From Euonymus europaeus (taxonomy: Eukaryota > Streptophyta > Magnoliopsida > Celastrales > Celastraceae): a DNA stretch of 64,000 bases. Shown here piece after piece: positions 22,684 to 33,298 of the stretch (positions are counted from its first letter, which is position 1; every line of letters begins with the position of its first letter). The notes under the pieces were generated by a model. The model did not search any database. It was not told the DNA's origin and saw only the letters and a list, made by a program, of their open reading frames with translations. The stretch is taken from NCBI GenBank assembly GCA_963580455.1, contig OY756957.1, positions 5,275,001 to 5,339,000 on the forward strand, read 5' to 3'. The position numbers and the translations under genes were made by a program.

Positions 22684-25600
22684 ATGGATGAGGAGTCAAA
22701 TTACGAAATTGCCAGAACTGCCAAGTTCATTCACAGTAGGAACTTTACCAGAGTTGCTTTGCAGGTGATGCAGAATAGACAATTTAGGGTTTTAATTTTT
22801 GATCGTTCGGGCTCTGCTTAGCTTTGCTTCTTGTTTTGTGTTACTGTTGTGCGAGAAGCTCATATTTTTCTTCGTTTTACTTGCGGAGAAACGAAAGTTG
22901 AAGAAAATGAAAACTTCTTTGATTGCTTATGTGTGTTTCTACTTTCTATCTCTTTAACTCTTACTTTACAAGTCCTTGAAATTAACTCTTGACTTGTGCT
23001 GGCTTTTTAGTTTCCAGATGACTTATTGAAGGATTCCACTAGATTGGTGAGAGCTTTGCGGAACAAGCTTTAGTTGCTAAGGGAGTCTGATGATGCTGAT
23101 AACAAAGAAGTTGGATTGTTTGTCATGGCAGACACAACTTTTGGCAGTTGTTGTGTTGACGAGGTTGGAGCATCCCACATTGATGCTGATTGTTTGGTGC
23201 ATTATGGACATACTTGTCTCAGTCCGTAGGCACTCATAGCCAAATCTAATGTGAATTATATGTATAAATGTTATCTGTAGGGTTTCAGGGGCTTGATATG
23301 ATTATAAGGTTTGTTTACTATGTTCTGTTATGTGGATGAATTTGTTGAATCTTGATACATTAAACTTCTCTTTTTTAGACTGAAAAAAAAAAAAATTCAT
23401 TGCAAGGCACCAGAGGGTGATATTTCTTCTATCTTCTTATTGAGGGGTTTTGAGGTGAGAGGATAAGGGTGATTAGAAAACAGAAAAAATAAGAGTCTTT
23501 GATAGTAGTAGTTTTGGGTCTCCATGTTAAGTTCTTGCCAATGAAGCTATTTTCAAGTTTCTTCAATTCACTCCGGGAACATAATCGCTTGTAGTTCGGT
23601 TTTATTATTATTGGAGAACTAATTCCCTAAGTACAATATGCATAATTTCCAGATCATCAGAGGCTTTTCTTTACAGCTAGTGCCATGGAATTGCAAATTT
23701 TTTCCGTTTCTTTTTTGTTTTATTTTGTCTTGTAAATGTAGTGTTTTATTGTAAATCCTGATTTTGATCTACTTGCAGACGACGGTGAAGTCATTAGTTT
23801 TTTGGGAATTTGGCTATTCTATTGAACAAGATCTATTGCAATTTCTTCATTTACTCGGTCACATCAAGTCATCAACCGGTTATAACTTTTTAATTATTTA
23901 TATCAGGACATCAACCCTTCCAGCATTGATTGTTTTCGGAAAGGCTTCTATCAGTGTATCGTGTTGCTTTGAAAAATTATCAAGTTATGCTTTGGCTAGT
24001 TGCAAGCCTGTTATGGTATCAACAGTCATGGAAGTTTGTGCGTTTTCAGATATAACTAACTTATTTGTTGTGATTGGATATTTGTGATGACAATGGGTAA
24101 CCGGCAATCTTTGTAGGTCCTTTATGGGCTTGAATATGCACATGCAGTCCCATGTATTAGGGAATCACTGGGAGAAGCAGCAAGGTTATCTGAGTCCATA
24201 TCTAAATTACATATCAATTTTGCTGATGTTGCGTGTTCTGTCATAGATCCATCAGCAGGTTGTAAACATTCTGATGAACTCCTTAGAACAGTCACTGGCT
24301 ATTTGAGTGTTGGTCCTGGTGAGGAATCGGGCACTAGGCACAGCATTGTGGGCTTGATTTGGAATTTACCCAAAGGACACAAAATGGAGGATCACTTGCT
24401 TTTTTGGGTTGGTTCTGAGAATTCGGCATTTGCAAATGCTGTACTGACATTCAGTGGCTGTGAAATAGGTAGACATATTGCTGTGTTTTCTCTTTTTATT
24501 GTTCCTTTTGCCATCCTCCATTAACACCCGCAGGACCCTGCAACTAGATGTCAAGACTTTATGTTCTTCATTTTAGTTCCATGTCGGTTATCTCCATGAA
24601 AGCCTTCTCATTGTTTTTCCTGATTGCTGATGTTGCTCCTGTATACTTTCGTTGTAATTCAACTTCTATACACACTTGCCTTTGCTTTCATCTAGGAAAT
24701 TAACTGTTGATTACCGATTCTGACATAATGAAAGAGATGCCTTCCTGAAAATCAATCATATCTATTGTCTAATCAGTTTCTAAATCAATATCTTTTTTCC
24801 TTGAGTTGCACTCATTATTTTGAGCGGAATTTGTTCTCGAAGCTTGTGTACTATGAATAAGATAACAAAGACCTTGAAATAACTTATTGATTGCTCATAT
24901 TCTGTTCATTTTGTAAGCTAAATGTTTCTCAAGATCAAATAAGTTGTAACTAAGTAATGATTACGCAAAATAAAAAGGAAATAGCACCCCCGAATGCACA
25001 AGGCTCGTATTAGTTGGGCCCAGTTTTTAGAAGAGCTGATGTAGACAGACTTCGCTACAAAGTCTGGGACTGGAGAGGCTAAACCTTTGGTTGAAAGACC
25101 TTTTGTTTTTAGTTTTCTTCTGAACCTAAACCTTAGTGAGCTTCGCTTGCTATCGTCGTTGTTGGTTTAGTCAGATATGACGTGACATCAGGTTGCTTGG
25201 TGGCAGACTTTTCTCAACATAGAAGGATTCTTAAGCGTAGGTCTTTTTGGATGATTGGCTTTCTGTAATTAAACTTTGGTTGACTGGAACTTGTTCCAAT
25301 ATTTTAGATAGCCTATTGTAACCTTGCTTGTTCTTGGGTTGCACCCCCTTGGTGCTGTTAATAATATTTTTCTATTCAAAAAAAACTTTTTTCTTTGCTC
25401 TCTTTCTTGAAACTTATAAACTATTATGCTTGTTGTATTTTGGCATATTGGCTGTGTTCTTGAAGCATTTATTTTTGTCATTTAAGACTTATAGCTCTTC
25501 TCTGGGATTTAATGCGTGATTATGTTCACCAGGTATTACCTTGTTGAAAAGGCAAAAGATGCCAACATTGTTGGGATTTTAGTGGGTACTCTTGGTGTAG
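22684..25600 (+). pseudogene. DPH2: DPH2-like gene, nonsense codon and missing 3' part
   Basis: DPH2 pairs with DPH1 in the first step of diphthamide synthesis on elongation factor 2. Six exons are recognisable: 22684-22764, 23011-23225, 23907-24015, 24117-24468, 25171-25240 and 25533-25600. All junctions are GT-AG and all phases agree. Motifs include NYEIARTAKFIHSRNFTRVALQ-type start, HIDADCLVHYGHTCLSP (cluster-cysteine region), LYGLEYAH, GLIWNLPKG, RRILKRRYYLVEKAKDANIVG and GILVGTLGV. The frame is broken once, by TAG at 23071-23073 just after RALRNKL; every other codon in about 298 is open. The C-terminal part of the family (roughly the last 40 percent, with the third cluster cysteine) is absent downstream of 25600. 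Either this is a decayed partial copy or the remainder was separated by insertions. A sequencing error at the TAG is possible. Confidence 0.85.
25270..25385 (+). mobile_element. LINE 3'-end-like sequence
   Basis: A run ending CTTGGGTTGCACCCCCTTGG, then a TTAATAATATTTTTCTATTC stretch and oligo-A, resembles the 3' UTR ends of plant L1-type LINEs. It lies in the last visible intron (25241-25532) of the DPH2 copy. No coding part is present, and the 5' boundary is approximate. Confidence 0.4.
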
Positions 25601-26184
25601 GTATGTACCTGGTTCATTGTTTTGTAATGGAAACCTACTTTTTTAAAGTTCAATTCTGAAAGCATGCACATTTATATCTCTCTTGTGTCAATATTTTTTA
25701 CACCCATTGCTGAGTACCTATTCCTTTTACCTTTTTATAATCCCATGGTTGAGTCCATCTCCTTCTCATGTATCTCATATTCCTTGCCTTGGGTGAACGG
25801 CACTGTTATTATCACTTTTCTTTTGATATTCACAGTTTATTTTTGTTGTATGTTGATTCAACGTGTTTTCTCATTAATTATGGCTGTCGATCAAAATTTT
25901 AAGTCGAGGAAACCATACAATGAATGATTTTGTATCTTAAAATTTGTATCTGTGGTAATCTCTCTTTAAATGTGTGAGGTTGGGGATTTACTTGTTTGAA
26001 CTTTCAGCAGTAATTGATACTATTTGCCTTTCAGACTGAACACAATAATTTGCTCATTGTCCCTGTTTAATCCAGGGCTAACACTATTCTGGGACCATCA
26101 TATTTACAAGAAATCTGTATGTTCATTATGTTTCATCCATCAGAAGCTATATTTTGTTCTGGTACTTGAAAATTCAGTTTTACA

Positions 26185-26351
26185 GGCGAGCATGTGGCCC
26201 CAATGATAGAGTTGCGGGGGTGCAACCTAGAGGTGACTTAAAAACAGCCTCTCCGCATATTATGTGAGGTAAGGTATGTGTACATCTCGTTTGTCCCCAA
26301 TCCTGCGCATTGCGGGGGCCTTGTGCAGTGGAGTTATTACTCTTTTTTTCC
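26185..26351 (+). mobile_element. Au-type SINE
   Basis: Full-length-looking copy. It begins GGCGAGCATGTGGCCCCAAT (box A), followed by GGTGCAACCTAGAGGT, AACAGCCTCTCCGCA, GGTAAGGTATGTGTACATC and GCGGGGGCCTTGTGCAGTGG, and ends in a T-run. This matches my memory of the Au SINE consensus part by part. It sits about 585 bp past the point where DPH2 homology stops. Confidence 0.85.
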
Positions 26352-26759
26352 TTAATAATTCGAGCTTTGTTAAAAAAAATTATTTGCTAAGTAAAATATC
26401 AAGGTATTGCTAGAATCATGTCTTGCAAAAGTCAACAACAATGTAGTCTAGAGCTTGGAGGACCCGATAAAAGCGTCAATCTACAATGAAGAGGAATATC
26501 TCTAAAATCAAAGAACGAAACCAAAGAAATCATAACAAGGTGAGAACTTGATTTAAGCACGTTAGGTGAGAGAGAGGTAAGAGGTAGTGAGTGCGAGAAG
26601 TGAGGGAAGGAGACTTTTTATATACCTATTATTTTTGCTTATTGCTCTGTAGATTTCATTTTATGGTTTTAGTTCATTTCAGCTATGGCAAAATGTTTTT
26701 GCCTTGTTTTTTCTCTGGTTCTTTTATGATGTTTTATCTTGTTTTTTTAGTTTATTTTT

Positions 26760-26871
26760 GTGTCTATCCCTCTTCTTGAAGGATTATGTTTGTACATTGG
26801 TTTTCCTCCGCCATTGGTGAGGGTATTATTAATATATGCTGAGGCTAAGCCTATTTCATCAAAAAAAAAAA
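26760..26871 (+). mobile_element. Possible LINE 3' end with poly-A
   Basis: The segment ends ATATGCTGAGGCTAAGCCTA, a short TTTCATC and an 11-A run. The polyadenylated end after a T-rich untranslated stretch suggests the 3' end of a retroposon. There is no coding homology, so this remains tentative. Confidence 0.3.
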
Positions 26872-27074
26872 GAACCATAGCAGCTCTTCAATGGCGAGAA
26901 TTTGTTCTCTAGGGTTTGAATTGGGTATGGAGGCAAAGAGGGAAGAGAGATGTGGAGGGGTAAGAAAGTAGCTTAAAATGTCCCTAATCATGGTCACGTG
27001 TCGCGTGAATAATAAAACATAAGATGTAGCTTATAAGTTGGCGTATATACACACGTGTTTGGTTGATAGAGCGT

Positions 27075-27097
27075 ATGTTAGCGTAACACGCTAACAT
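27075..27097. repeat. Perfect 10-bp inverted repeat
   Basis: ATGTTAGCGT, a 3-base loop (AAC), then ACGCTAACAT: a perfect hairpin next to GTTTGGTTGATAGAGCGT. It may be part of a MITE end; no partner terminal repeat was found. Confidence 0.7.
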
Positions 27098-27891
27098 AAA
27101 AATAAATAAAAATTAAGTTTGGTAATCTTTAATTCTACAAAATGAAAAGGAAAAAAGAAAACTAAAAATTGTGGTAATCTACTATTCAACCAAAAAAAAA
27201 ACTAGAACAAAAAAAATTGACTTTGAAATTTTTTTTTTTTTAAAAATAAATAAATAAAAGAGAGGACAGTGGACACTGCTTTAAATAAGCTTGCGGCCCC
27301 GCAACTTTTTGTGCTAGCGTGTACCACTAGTATGTTTGACACAGTCGTGCCGGAAAGCTGGACCGCTAGCCCCACCGCCGTGCCACACAATTGTAATCCA
27401 TTCATTTCTTCGACGGATACATATTTATCAATAAATAGCATTAAATTTTAACAATATTAAAGTGTGAATGGAATAATTTTAATGAATGGTATATTAAAAA
27501 GAAAATTTATTAAATTTATTATTTTAATAATATTAATTAATTTTTTTAATTTATATGAAAAAATAAATGAACATATCAAATAAAAACATAAATAATATTT
27601 ATAATCAATTATTAAAATATATGTCATAAAAATTTAAGAGTAAAATGAAAAATCATGTTTTTGGATGTGTGTATATATATATAGCATTACTCATTATGAA
27701 ATTCCAAGTGGTGCATATTTGAAAAGTATGAGTTTCATAAATGTCTTGACTGAGTATTCAACCAATATTAATTATGGCAATAGCTAACCGTACACTTTGC
27801 CGCCGCAATAATCTAAGCCAGTACCCATATTTCGTAAATTCTGTACCCCCTCTCGTTCTTATCTAATCTCTCAATATCAATTATTTTAATA

Positions 27892-28212
27892 CTCCTTCCG
27901 TTTTAAAATATCTGTCGTTTTAGAGAATTAGTTTTATTTCAAAATATTTGTCGTTTTATGAATCGAAAACATAATTAATATATTTTTTGATAAATTTACC
28001 CTTATCGTGAAAAGCAAATGCAAAGAATGTAGACATGTTTTGACTTTTAAGAATATAAAAAATTGTGGGTATAATTTGTTGATAAAAATACACAATAAAT
28101 CATGGAAGATTGATAAATTAGTAATTTTTTATTTAAAATAAAGAAGTGTGGTATAATTTAAGATAAATCAAAATAGAAAAGTAACTTATCAAATAGGGAC
28201 GGGGGTAGGGAG
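27892..28212. mobile_element. Stowaway/mariner-like MITE
   Basis: The left end CTCCTTCCGTTTTAAAATAT and the right end (reverse complement CTCCCTACCCCCGTCCCTAT) match the typical CTCCCTCCGTCCCAAAATA terminal repeat of plant Stowaway-type elements. The internal motif TTGTCGTTTTA is repeated just inside the left end. The left end follows a TA dinucleotide; the right end is followed by TG, so the TA duplication is imperfect. Length is 321 bp, with no coding capacity. It lies about 700 bp upstream of the chitinase start codon. Confidence 0.6.
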
Positions 28213-28764
28213 TGTCTAATTCATGTGTCTTTAGCATTGGTTCTAATCCTTTGTCTTATATATGGTGTTTCCTATTCATATAAATTTTTCCAGTGGGAAC
28301 AGTTACCCTAAGATGACAAGAACAATTTCTAGAGAATGCAAATGCAGTGTAATCAACATCACACGATCTCTCTAAAGAAAAAAAACATTTAACATTTTAT
28401 CTGGTTGAATTATTAACTTTTTTAATACTCCCAGATGGCGTTGTGTAGATTTTCGACCGTTAAGTGAGGGTCAACTGTTAAGTTTATAATCAACCAAATT
28501 ATTTGATTTCGATCAATTTCGATTTTGTCGATTCTTTTTGACAGCCCTACTTTCAAGGATAAAACCGTGCCGACATGAAACGGAAAATACCTAACGCATT
28601 TGTTGAACCTTTCAAAAAAGTATACACATCACCTTTAAAGCCTAATCGCTAATGCTAATTCATTGACAATACATGCTCCTATGACCAACATAAATGTCAA
28701 AGTCTTACCCACAACAGCGTAACAATTCAAAGGCATATATTCTAGATGTTTTTGCAGGTCCAAA

Positions 28765-28839
28765 TTGACCAAAACAAATTTTCAAATCCCCGCAATTAAC
28801 ATTTGCTTACTTTTTAGTTGACTGATCACACTATAAATA
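28765..28839 (+). promoter_or_regulatory. Chitinase core promoter: W-boxes and TATA
   Basis: TATAAATA at 28832-28839 lies 72 bp before the ATG. Two W-box matches occur just upstream: TTGACC (28765-28770) and TTGACT (28818-28823). A further TTGAC core is at 28663-28667. W-boxes bind WRKY factors and fit pathogen-inducible expression of a class IV chitinase; inducibility here is inferred, not shown. Confidence 0.65.
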
Positions 28840-28910
28840 TACATCTCTATATTTACGTATACAGCATCACAATATTGCAATTCTACTAATCTTCCTTGGC
28901 TATCTCAAAA

Positions 28911-29847
28911 ATGGCACCAAAGAGTCTGGTTCTTGCCACACTCCTAGCAGGAGTAATTCTAGCCACAACCTTGCCAAAAAATGTGACGGCTCAAAACTGT
29001 AGCTGTGCTGCAGACTTGTGCTGCAGCAGGTTCGGTTATTGTGGCACCGGGGACGACTACTGTGGCGTCGGGTGCCAACAAGGCCCTTGCTATGGACCTC
29101 CGCCAACTAATGATGTCGTTGTGTCGGACATCGTCACGCCGGAATTCTTCAATGGCATAATTGATCAAGCTGATGCTAGTTGTGAGGGGAAAAACTTCTA
29201 CTCTAGAGCTGTGTTTCTTGATGCGCTCAACTCTTTTCCTCAGTTTGGTAGAGTCGGTTCTGTCGATGATTCCAAGCGCGAAATCGCTGCTCTGTTCGCT
29301 CATTTCACTCACGAGACTGGACGTAAGCTCAATCTAAGATTACATTTTTATTAATCTAAGGCTTAATTTGATATTTTTGAACACTAATTCTTCGAGAAAA
29401 TTTGTGTTGATTAGTTTTATTTGTTTGTTTGTTTGTCCAGACTTCTGCTACATAAATGAGATAAATGGTGCATCTAGGGACTATTGTGATGAGACCAACA
29501 CACAATATCCATGTAACCCTGACAAGGGTTACTTTGGCCGTGGACCGATCCAACTATCTTGGAACTTCAACTATGGACCGGCAGGAGAAGCTCTCGGATT
29601 CGACGGATTGAATGCGCCAGAGACGGTGGCTAATGATCCCCTGGTGGCCTTTAGGACAGGCTTGTGGTACTGGATGAACTCCGTTCGTCCGGTGATAAAC
29701 CAAGGGTTCGGGGCGACCATCCGAGCCATTAACGGTGCGCTTGAATGTGATGGTGGAAACCCGACAACCGTCCAACGCAGAGTTGGGTATTATACTGATT
29801 ATTGTAATCAACTTGGAGTTGCTCCTGGAGATAATCTCACTTGTTAA
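28911..29847 (+). CDS. Class IV chitinase (hevein domain plus GH19)
   Basis: Secreted endochitinase that cleaves beta-1,4-N-acetylglucosamine polymers of fungal walls. Two exons (28911-29322, 29441-29847) give 272 residues, the usual class IV size. Residues 1-28 form a signal peptide (MAPKSLVLATLLAGVILATT). Residues about 30-62 are a cysteine-rich hevein chitin-binding domain (CCSRFGYCGTGDDYCGVGC). A short Pro hinge follows, then the GH19 domain with HFTHETG, whose Glu is the expected general acid, GYFGRGPIQLSWNFNYGPAG, and a C-terminus ending in Cys. The ATG at 28911 is chosen because the frame's only other upstream initiators are non-ATG and this one gives a good signal peptide. The intron position within THETGH-F is typical of the family. 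Confidence 0.95.
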
Positions 29848-31688
29848 TTAGGAGACAACCTTTGACCCAGTGTTTTCTTTTTGTTTTGGTCATTATTGTA
29901 TGTGCACTAGTTTCTTACTTGTCATATTTGACTAGAATGAATAAACATACAAGAACATCTTGTTAGTTTCCTTCCATGATGATATATATGTTCTTCTATC
30001 TAAGCTATGTTGTGCTAAAATTAATCCACGACAAAGCACATGAGGATAGACTAAACTAAAACACCAATCCAAGGCAAATAGAGAATTTTTTAAAAAAAAA
30101 CTGTAAAAAGAAAAAGAGAGAGGTGATACGTGGGTTGACAAAAATCTAGGACAACAGAGATATCACTATATTGGAAATGATTTTACAATGAGTGAAGATT
30201 TGTTTCTAACTCTAAAGTCTAAACTCTCAATGTTCCTCTGTCTAAGCTAACCTTGTCTTTTCTTGGAATTCTTCTAGCAGTTGGTCCAAATAAACATAAA
30301 AGGCAGAATTATATATGGTTTTGCAAGTCAGACCATCTTCCGGAAGAAATGCTTAGTAACATTCAGATCTTAAATGGACAAACCTGGTAAATCAATGTTT
30401 ATTCATCATGTACGTAGATGCTTTTTTACATCAGAGCAAGCAAGGATGATGTGAGTGAAGTGGTGTCCTGCATATGTTATGCAAGTATACATGCATGAAC
30501 ATTCCTTCGTCAATCTGATCATAACCCGAAAAGATTCTAAACTTGTTTCGATACACAAACAAAAAAGGAATCCAATAATCAAAACCCAAAACTCATGCAT
30601 TCAAGCAAAGGTACTGCTGTCAGAAGATACGCTGTTAGTATGAGGACTCTGGCAAGTCGCCATCTTGGGTCGAGCAGGAAGGGTTTGGCTTTTTACTATA
30701 GGCGAACTGGTGGGAAATATAACGATGTTTGGTAGCTTATGCATATGCTAAATGTAAGGAATGTAAGTTCAAAAGGTCGATTATACCCGGCGTGGTCGCC
30801 CGGACCACACGTTACCTTGTCGCAACTGTTGAGAGTCTGACAGCGAGCGGTCTTAGTCTTTGTGGTGTCTGTCAACAAACTATTGGCGTTTAGGATGGCG
30901 CCTTTGACCCATCGGGGAAAGTTTTGGCGACCGAACAACTGATCGATGATCGCCTAATACTTTTATTGACGTGCCTTGGTCTCCGTTTGACCTTTTGCTG
31001 ACTTGGCTCCTTTTGACCGGTCAACAAGTCAACGGTTATTTTTTACCATTACAGTGTTTACCTAAGACTTTATGGCGTAATCTGTCATTAGTCAATGAAC
31101 CATGAAAACTAAGAACCCTTTTTGCTAGCAATTAATCAATCCTGGCAGAAGCACTTTAACCTTTCTTCATATGAAATCACCATCCTCTTCCTCTAAAAAG
31201 CTCAGGCAAGAATGGGTGACAAAAAGGAAAATTTTAGCTCTGCCTTACATACGCGTTTCGAACTTGTTAAGAGGACCCCAAAAAAAAAAGTGGAGATGCA
31301 CATACAAATTCTGATCACTAAAGCACAAAGCAAGTCACAATAAGAAGCTAATATGGATAACTATATATATAGATGGATTCATGGATATAATTTCTTTGAC
31401 AAATATTTGTCTCCAAATCACAAAAAAACTACTTGTAGTCTTTAATTTTTGAGCATCATTTTGTTCTAAGCAAGAAAAATGAAATAAATCGGGGTTTCAT
31501 TTGAAGCTTTTGAGTTTTGAAATTTGATATAACATCTAGACCGGAATCTGTTACACAACGCACACAAAACTTATATGGTTAGATTAAGCCATCGGTCTCC
31601 ATTCCAGGAGACTGAATCGAAGAAGACTGCAGATTCTGAAACTGCTTTTGACCTCTTAAGCTTTCTCAATCATGGTTTGGTCATCCAA

Positions 31689-31691
<3 letters not shown>

Positions 31692-31738
<47 letters not shown>
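31692..31738. repeat. (GA)n microsatellite
   Basis: An uninterrupted dinucleotide repeat of about 23 units, in gene-free sequence. Confidence 0.95.
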
Positions 31739-31742
<4 letters not shown>

Positions 31743-32149
31743 AGGCTTCACAATCATGGTTCGGCCATCCCGAAGTGGAAATAGTTGGAGTAGTAAGGAA
31801 GATACAAACCACTATCTTCCACAACAATATAATTGGCTGTCTAAATAGTTAACGGATCGATTTAATAGAATCTACAAGATAGCAGATGGATATTAATTAA
31901 TTAATTAATCAGATGGAGGAATTATAACTGAAATTATGTCTGAACCAACACTGAAAATAAAATGAATAAGAGATGGGGAACCCACGGGAACTGTGAGAGG
32001 ACGGTTAGTTACAGAGCCTCCTATGCAACGATCTGCTAGATGACAAGCTTCTTCACAATAATCAGAAAATATTGCCGGCACTTTCAGCTCCTTTATTAGC
32101 TCCCGAAATTATCCTGTATGATCCGTAGAATTTTCAGAAGCATGCTAGG

Positions 32150-32487
32150 GTTGGAAATATATTTTATATTTGGGAGGACGCTTTTTCCTCTCCCTGTCTT
32201 TACCCAGGATCGAACCCGGGTGGTTGCCTTTATAGGTCCCCCGGTGTAAGTCTTGATACCACTGAGCCAAGTGCACTTTCTCCTCTCCCCGCCTTTACCC
32301 AGGATCGAACCCGGATGGTTGCCTTTATAGGTCCTCCGGTGTAAGTCCTGGTACCACTGAGCCAACTTGGTTCAGTGGTACCAGGATTTACACCGGGGGA
32401 CCTATAAAGACAACCACCCGGGTTCGATCCTGGGTAAAGGCAGGGAGAGGAGAAAGTGTCCTCCCAAATATAAAATATATTTCCAAC
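32150..32487. mobile_element. Three tRNA-derived SINE units forming a fold-back
   Basis: Two arms of about 120 bp (32150-32275 and 32366-32487) are near-perfect reverse complements. They start GTTGGAAATATATTTTATAT and share GGGAGGACRCTTTYTCCTCT. A third unit in the same orientation as the left arm (32276-32365) fills the centre. Each unit has a tRNA-like promoter: TTGGTTCAGTGGTACCAGG (box A region) and GGGTTCGATCCTGGGTAAAG (box B region). The two inner units meet head to head at a palindrome around 32365. A transcript through the region would fold into a long, nearly perfect hairpin. Confidence 0.8.
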
Positions 32488-33114
32488 AATTAGTACCTTG
32501 CTTGATATTCAGTGAAATAAGCGTTAAGAAGGGTCGTTAGAGATTCGTAACGTCTCTTCCTGTTTGACAAAAATTATGGATGGGATCCAAACGTTTTCCA
32601 ACGTTTCAAATTTCAACCCCTCATTTTGAGGGGTTTAGGGATGTTCACCCTTTAATAAGGATATTGTAATAATTTTTTTAATAAAGATTTTAGTGAATTT
32701 TTTGAGTCCTATTAATTTCCGAAACAAGGATTTGTACTCGAAAACTCAATTTTTCTTGTTCAACCTCTCCCAACTTCTCATTTGTAAAATGTCAAGCATA
32801 GGCTACATCTCACTTGAAATATTGTGAGAATGAGAGAAATTTGCTCAGACTTAAAATGGCAGGTAACCAACTAGGATATATAAGCTAAGCGACAAGTCCA
32901 GCATCTGTAACAATAATTAAATCCGGAATGCAATTCTATCAATAAATGGGTCATCAGGAGCTGAAGCATACCCAACCCAAGCACATAAAGAATCTCACCA
33001 GAGTGAAAGTTGTAACGTCAAAGTTGTACAATACTGCCTGCATCAGCATGTTTCTATGCCTGTATGCCGCGTTGGGAGGGGTTTGGCTATGCATTTTACA
33101 GTAACCACTCAAAA

Positions 33115-33185
33115 ATTAGAGTGGCGCAGCGGAAGAGTGGTGGGCTCATAACCACAGGTCGCCGGATCGAAACCTGGGTCTAATA
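33115..33185 (+). tRNA. Initiator tRNA-Met (CAT), degenerate, likely pseudogene
   Basis: The sequence follows plant initiator tRNA-Met closely: GTGGCGCAGCGGAAG in the D region, a CTCATAA anticodon loop (CAT) and GGATCGAAACC in the T arm. It is 71 rather than 72 nt. The anticodon stem has lost one C (GTGGG against CCAC), the last acceptor-stem pair is G-G, and the variable/T-stem region (GTCGCC) departs from the usual form. A T-run and ATTTTTG follow. I judge it a recently decayed gene rather than a functional one. Confidence 0.65.
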
Positions 33186-33207
33186 TTTTTGTTCTCCATT
33201 TTTTATC

Positions 33208-33298
33208 TGGGCTACTGTTAAGGCCCAACAAGGACCGAGTGGGAATTTTTCTTCTAGGTTTCTATGAAAGGCCCAACAATATGAAATTCAAAGGCCCA
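33208..33298. promoter_or_regulatory. Orphan site II cluster
   Basis: Four TGGGCY motifs fall in 91 bp: TGGGCT at 33208-33213, and GGCCCA (reverse TGGGCC) at 33222-33227, 33270-33275 and 33293-33298. This density is what the proven-looking promoter at 22512-22589 shows, but no recognisable gene starts within 1 kb on either strand. Confidence 0.5.

Larger units (their letters stand above)
25601..28910. other. Repeat-rich gap before the chitinase gene
   Basis: This region follows the last recognisable DPH2 exon. It holds an Au-type SINE (26185-26351), a possible LINE tail (26760-26871), a perfect short hairpin (27075-27097), a Stowaway-like MITE (27892-28212) and the chitinase promoter. The stretch 25601-26184, where the next DPH2 exons should lie, shows no similarity to that protein in any frame I read. 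27180-27290 contains several A and T homopolymer runs. Confidence 0.5.

Noticed and set aside
24978..25080. Possible further Au SINE fragment near GAATGCACAAGGCTCGTAT
   Set aside because: Only about 20 bases resemble the family; the rest does not follow the consensus order.
28896..28910. Upstream TTG start for the chitinase
   Set aside because: It is a non-ATG codon; the ATG at 28911 gives a standard signal peptide and lies 72 bp after a TATA box.
31575..31784. 69-codon frame rich in Arg-Glu repeats
   Set aside because: It is the translation of the GA microsatellite.
32096..32365. 89-codon minus-strand frame with repeated QDLHRRTYKG-type segments
   Set aside because: The repetition comes from the duplicated SINE units; no protein family is represented.
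33115..33185. Functional initiator tRNA-Met gene
   Set aside because: A one-base loss in the anticodon stem and a mismatched acceptor pair argue against function.
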